A stretch of 64,000 nt of DNA from Edaphobacter lichenicola (GTDB taxonomy: Bacteria; Acidobacteriota; Terriglobia; Terriglobales; Acidobacteriaceae), in NCBI RefSeq assembly GCF_014201315.1, contig NZ_JACHDY010000001.1, forward strand, positions 992,001-1,056,000. The letters are read 5' to 3'. The translations under genes and the position numbers were made by a program. The notes under the pieces were generated by a model that saw only the letters and a program-made list of their open reading frames with translations, was not told the DNA's origin and made no database searches. Position 1 is the first letter of the stretch, and each line of letters opens with the position of its first letter. Shown piece after piece: positions 60,990-64,000 of this stretch.

Positions 60990-61713
60990 ATTCTGATGGT
61001 CTCATTCCTTTAGCCTTGCACGAAATACGATGGAGCAGGACTCTGCGGGCCTCGACGAATCCCATTCGAAGGTAGAGCTGGATGGCGCGATGGTTGCCGG
61101 CGCTGACATGGAGCCAGGAGACCGCTCCGTCGCGACGGTGCCTTCTTACAAGATGCCAGATGAGATTTTCGGCATAGCGCTTGCCGCGATGATCGGGGTG
61201 TGTGCAGATTCCGCTGATCTCAGGATAGCTCTCCGTCGGGCCGTCGAGTTTGAGTCGCTCGCCCCCCATGGCGATAAGTTGGCCTTCAGACCGGACCCCG
61301 AAGTATGAGCCCATCTCGCAGGTTCTGCTGCGAAAGAAACCCGGAAATGCGAGGTCGGTGAGGGCTACCATCTCGGGCGCCTCCCGGCCCGAAAGCGGGA
61401 CGATCTCGACCCTTGCGGCAGGCGGCTCGATCTTCGCGGGAAGGACCATCTGAAGACACTCGAGCGTCTGTTCGAAGACGAGTTGCGTCGGATGGGGGTA
61501 GCTTTCGGCCGCGATCCAGACCGATTCGCCCGGCACGAGAAGGGAGTGAAGCTGCAGGAGCGCTGCTTCGGTCGGCGAAGCAACGGCGGCAAAGGGCGCG
61601 ACATCGGCAGGATAGCGGCAGGCTTCCCCGGCTGAAATCGCGAAGTGGCGATGCTTCGTGTGGAGGGCGGTCCACACTGGATTTGCGAAGAGACTCTCGG
61701 GCAGATCGAACAT
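60973..61713 (-). CDS. GNAT-family acetyltransferase
   Basis: 246 residues. The C-terminal half carries the fold: ISGICTHPDHRGKRYAENL (acetyl-CoA loop) and HVSAGNHRAIQLYLRMGFVE. The N-terminal half is a degenerate second domain, as in FR47-like proteins. MFDLPESLFANPVW at 61713 is used; the frame runs on to 61860 without a good start context. It overlaps VanZ by 17 bp. Confidence 0.78.
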   Translation of the reverse strand: MFDLPESLFANPVWTALHTKHRHFAISAGEACRYPADVAPFAAVASPTEAALLQLHSLLVPGESVWIAAESYPHPTQLVFEQTLECLQMVLPAKIEPPAARVEIVPLSGREAPEMVALTDLAFPGFFRSRTCEMGSYFGVRSEGQLIAMGGERLKLDGPTESYPEISGICTHPDHRGKRYAENLIWHLVRRHRRDGAVSWLHVSAGNHRAIQLYLRMGFVEARRVLLHRISCKAKGMRPSEYVGRT

Positions 61714-61964
61714 TCTTATAGAGAATACGGCGTTTCCACAGTTTGGCGGTATCTCTCCGAGCCGGCGAGTTCGGGGATCTCTCCCTGCGATTGTTACTGG
61801 CCCAAGAAAATCGCGGCTGATAATCGAGCGCCTTCGATTGACGACCAATTTAGTCCTCATTACACTAGATACTGGAACGAGGAGTTGATCCAGCCTCGTG
61901 GAGATGGGCTCGGGGCCGGTGGTTGCAGGCCTGCCGGAGCGCCGCCAGGGAAGAGAAAGACGTT

Positions 61965-63239
61965 ATGTTGCAGGCATTTATCATCACGCTCCGCGAGGGG
62001 GTCGAAGCATCGCTGATCGTCGGCATCGTCTTCGCCTACCTGTCCAAGATCGGCCGGCCCGAGCTGAAGCGGACGGTCTTCTGGGCTCTCGGTTCGGCCA
62101 TCGCTGCCAGCGTCGCAGGCGCAGTCGTGATCGCCCGGAGCCAGTTCAATACGGACATCTTCGAGGGTTGGGTGATGCTGGGCGCCGCCGCCTTCGTCAT
62201 CAGCATGATCTGGTTCATGCACAAGACAGCCCGCACGATGAAGGGATCGATCGAGGAGAAGATCTCCCAGTACACCCGCCCGGCGGGCGTGTCGAAGGCG
62301 GGGCTGTTCTTCTTTGTGTTTCTTCTGGTCCTGCGCGAGGGCGTCGAGACGGTGTTGATTCTTTCGGCCGTCACCCTGAACTCGACCGAGTTGCTGAGCT
62401 TTACCGGAACGCTGTTGGGGATCGCAGTTGCCGTTGTGTTCGGAGTGCTGTTCATACGCGGCAGCGTGAAGATCAACCTGCAGCGATTCTTCCGCGTCAC
62501 CACCGTCATACTTTACTTCGTGGCGTTCCAGCTGATCGTCAGCGGCCTGCATGAGCTGAGCGAAAATGGCGTGCTGCCGTCGAGCCCGACCGAGATGCGC
62601 TTGATCGGCCCCATCGTACGCAACGATCTCTTCTTCTTCGTCACGATGCTGGCGTTAGCCGGACTGATGATGCTGTTGGAGTACAAGCGCCGCACACCCG
62701 CCGTGCTAAACGCGAACGCGACCCCTGCCGACAAGCGGCGTGCCGAGTGGACCCAGCGCCGCGAGAAGATGTGGATGACCGCGGTCGTTGCGACGAGCTT
62801 CGTCTTCATCTTTCTCTCCACGGCTGAGTTTATCTACGCAAAGAGTTCCACCGCCCTCTCCCCCACGGCGGCGGTGACGCTGGTGGGTTCGCAGGTGACG
62901 CTGCCTACGGCTGATGTCAACGACGACAAGCTGCATCGCTACGGCGTGCACCTGGACGACGGCAAGGGCGGGAATGTAGAGATTCGATTTCTGCTCTTCA
63001 AGAAGCCCGACGGAAACATCGTCTCCGTCGCGGACGCGTGTCAGATCTGCGGGCCGGTTGGCTTCTACATCGGCGACCAGGGGATCACCTGCAAGATGTG
63101 CGCTTCGCCTTTGAACGCGTCTTCGATGGGACAGAAAGGCGGGTGCAATCCCATCCCGCTGAAGTCGACCGTGGGTGGTGGACAGCTGATCATTGAGGCT
63201 GCGGATCTTCGGTCGCTCGCTCCGGTCTTCGAACGATGA
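61965..63239 (+). CDS. FTR1-type iron permease fused to a DUF2318 domain
   Basis: 424 residues. Residues 1-270 form the FTR1/EfeU-type permease of seven helices with two REGVE iron-binding motifs (TLREGVEASLIVG and LVLREGVETVLIL). After one more helix (about 280-300) comes a periplasmic DUF2318 domain with CQICGPVGFYIGDQG and CKMCASPLNASSMGQKGGC, whose cysteines may bind metal or a haem/Fe-S centre. ATG at 61965 is used. The gene precedes an FtsX-like permease by 11 bp, as in the FTR1/ABC iron systems of Campylobacter. Confidence 0.88.
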   Translation: MLQAFIITLREGVEASLIVGIVFAYLSKIGRPELKRTVFWALGSAIAASVAGAVVIARSQFNTDIFEGWVMLGAAAFVISMIWFMHKTARTMKGSIEEKISQYTRPAGVSKAGLFFFVFLLVLREGVETVLILSAVTLNSTELLSFTGTLLGIAVAVVFGVLFIRGSVKINLQRFFRVTTVILYFVAFQLIVSGLHELSENGVLPSSPTEMRLIGPIVRNDLFFFVTMLALAGLMMLLEYKRRTPAVLNANATPADKRRAEWTQRREKMWMTAVVATSFVFIFLSTAEFIYAKSSTALSPTAAVTLVGSQVTLPTADVNDDKLHRYGVHLDDGKGGNVEIRFLLFKKPDGNIVSVADACQICGPVGFYIGDQGITCKMCASPLNASSMGQKGGCNPIPLKSTVGGGQLIIEAADLRSLAPVFER

Positions 63240-63250
63240 GGGAGCACTAA

Positions 63251-64000
63251 ATGTTCTTTCGCCTCCTCATGGAGAGCTTTCGCAGGCAGCGCCGCCGAAA
63301 GATGCTGGCCGGCGTAGCTATCCTGCTTGGGACTACCGCCGTGACGGCGATGCTCGCGCTCGCGACTACGATTGGCGATCGAATCCATAAAGAGCTGGCT
63401 GTCTATGGAGCCAACATCGTTGTCTATCCGAAGGCCGACCTGCTCGATGTGAAGGTGGGTGGGGTGGATCTGAAGCCCGCTTCGGGTGGGGCTTATTTGA
63501 AGGAGAGCGACCTCGCCAAGCTGAAGACCATCTTCTGGGCGAACAACATCACTGGCGTCTCGCCGGAGTTGCCCGTGCAGATGGCGATTGCACCGAAGGC
63601 GGGCGATCCGCTCGTTGCCGTAAATGCGGTCGGATATTGGTTCGATCACGACTTCAATACTTTGAAGACCGGAGCACCGGCCCTGCATCCGTGGTGGCGT
63701 ATCAAAGGATCATGGCCTGCGCCACAGAGCAGTCCGGATAGCAGGAGCGTCGTGGTTGGGACGAATCTTGCGAAGAAGCTTGGCCTCAAGATCGGCGACA
63801 CCTTAGTCATGCAGGGAACGCAGGCTGCGCCCTCTTCGCGATTGACCGCAGACATTGCCGGAATCGTCACGACGGGCGGCGAAGATGACAATGGCCTTCT
63901 GCTTACACTCCACGACGCGCAAGTCCTCGTGGGCGAAAACGATGCCGTACGACGTGTCGAGGTAAGCGCCCGGACCAAGCCCGAGGATGCCTTTGCGCGG
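63251..64000 (+). CDS. FtsX/MacB-like ABC permease, N-terminal part (runs off the window)
   Basis: The frame is open from ATG 63251 to the last base (250 codons). It opens MFFRLLMESFRRQRRRKML, then a helix (AGVAILLGTTAVTAMLALAT) and a periplasmic domain (IGDRIHKELAVYGANIVVYP, SRSVVVGTNLAKKLGLKIGD). This is the start of a MacB-type permease. It follows the FTR1-DUF2318 gene by 11 bp and probably forms part of the same iron-uptake system; further permease and ATPase genes are expected beyond the window. Confidence 0.82.
   Translation, partial: MFFRLLMESFRRQRRRKMLAGVAILLGTTAVTAMLALATTIGDRIHKELAVYGANIVVYPKADLLDVKVGGVDLKPASGGAYLKESDLAKLKTIFWANNITGVSPELPVQMAIAPKAGDPLVAVNAVGYWFDHDFNTLKTGAPALHPWWRIKGSWPAPQSSPDSRSVVVGTNLAKKLGLKIGDTLVMQGTQAAPSSRLTADIAGIVTTGGEDDNGLLLTLHDAQVLVGENDAVRRVEVSARTKPEDAFAR

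Overview
The window is high-GC chromosomal DNA that looks like an Acidobacteriota genome, most likely Terriglobia/Acidobacteriaceae (Edaphobacter/Granulicella-like). The basis is a very large Oar-type TonB receptor, a DUF1800 protein, GH43 and GH99-like enzymes, S16/KH/RimM/TrmD/L19/RNase HII gene order, frequent GTG/TTG starts and several families of dispersed intergenic repeats. This taxonomic call is inference from gene content. I see no phage, integrase, IS transposase, plasmid or CRISPR sequence.

Layout. 0-2 kb: a gene tail, a LolA-like protein and an M29 aminopeptidase. 2.5-6.7 kb: a GCS2-type carboxylate-amine ligase, an ATP-grasp ligase and two putative esterases, a possible small-molecule ligase cluster. 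6.9-13 kb: ribosome and tRNA housekeeping genes (rpsP, khpA, rimM, trmD, rplS, rnhB) followed by a PIG-L deacetylase and pdxH. 13-24 kb: cupin, DUF1800, GNAT, orphan pseudopilin, msrQ and msrP separated by a DUF1275 gene, a large secreted PIG-L protein and an FAH/hydratase-fold protein. 24-29.5 kb: an arginine-deiminase-fold enzyme, GH43, and the tyrosine-degradation enzymes HppD and FahA. 29.7-35.2 kb: an RND pump with its adaptor, and a YhhQ transporter. 35.3-40 kb: tRNA-Glu, a TonB receptor preceded by a cobalamin riboswitch, and an SRPBCC pseudogene. 40-46 kb: a multi-Ig/lectin-like lipoprotein, a beta-barrel, and galKT. 46-50 kb: the classic ybbP-ybbA/tesA neighbourhood. 50-54 kb: a probable operon GT2, two 6-pyruvoyltetrahydropterin-synthase homologues, folE, truB. 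54-64 kb: TlpA-like protein, two tRNA-Arg genes, GH99-like protein, the paoABC aldehyde oxidoreductase, VanZ, GNAT, and an iron-uptake locus (FTR1-DUF2318 fusion, then an ABC permease cut by the window end).

The most striking unexplained feature is a family of about 100-bp intergenic units, 12 units at 8 loci, occurring singly or as head-to-head pairs. Every locus lies within about 35 bp of a stop codon. Each unit can form three short consecutive hairpins. The second hairpin keeps its TGCGC/TACGC loop while its stem changes in a compensatory way (CCTCC/GGAGG, CCCAC/GTGGG, CGCCC/GGGCG), and the third also covaries in some copies. This points to a BIME-like repeat with a selected or template-inherited RNA or single-stranded DNA fold. 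A second, longer repeat family (2 copies) and a short REP-like hairpin (2 copies) are also present.
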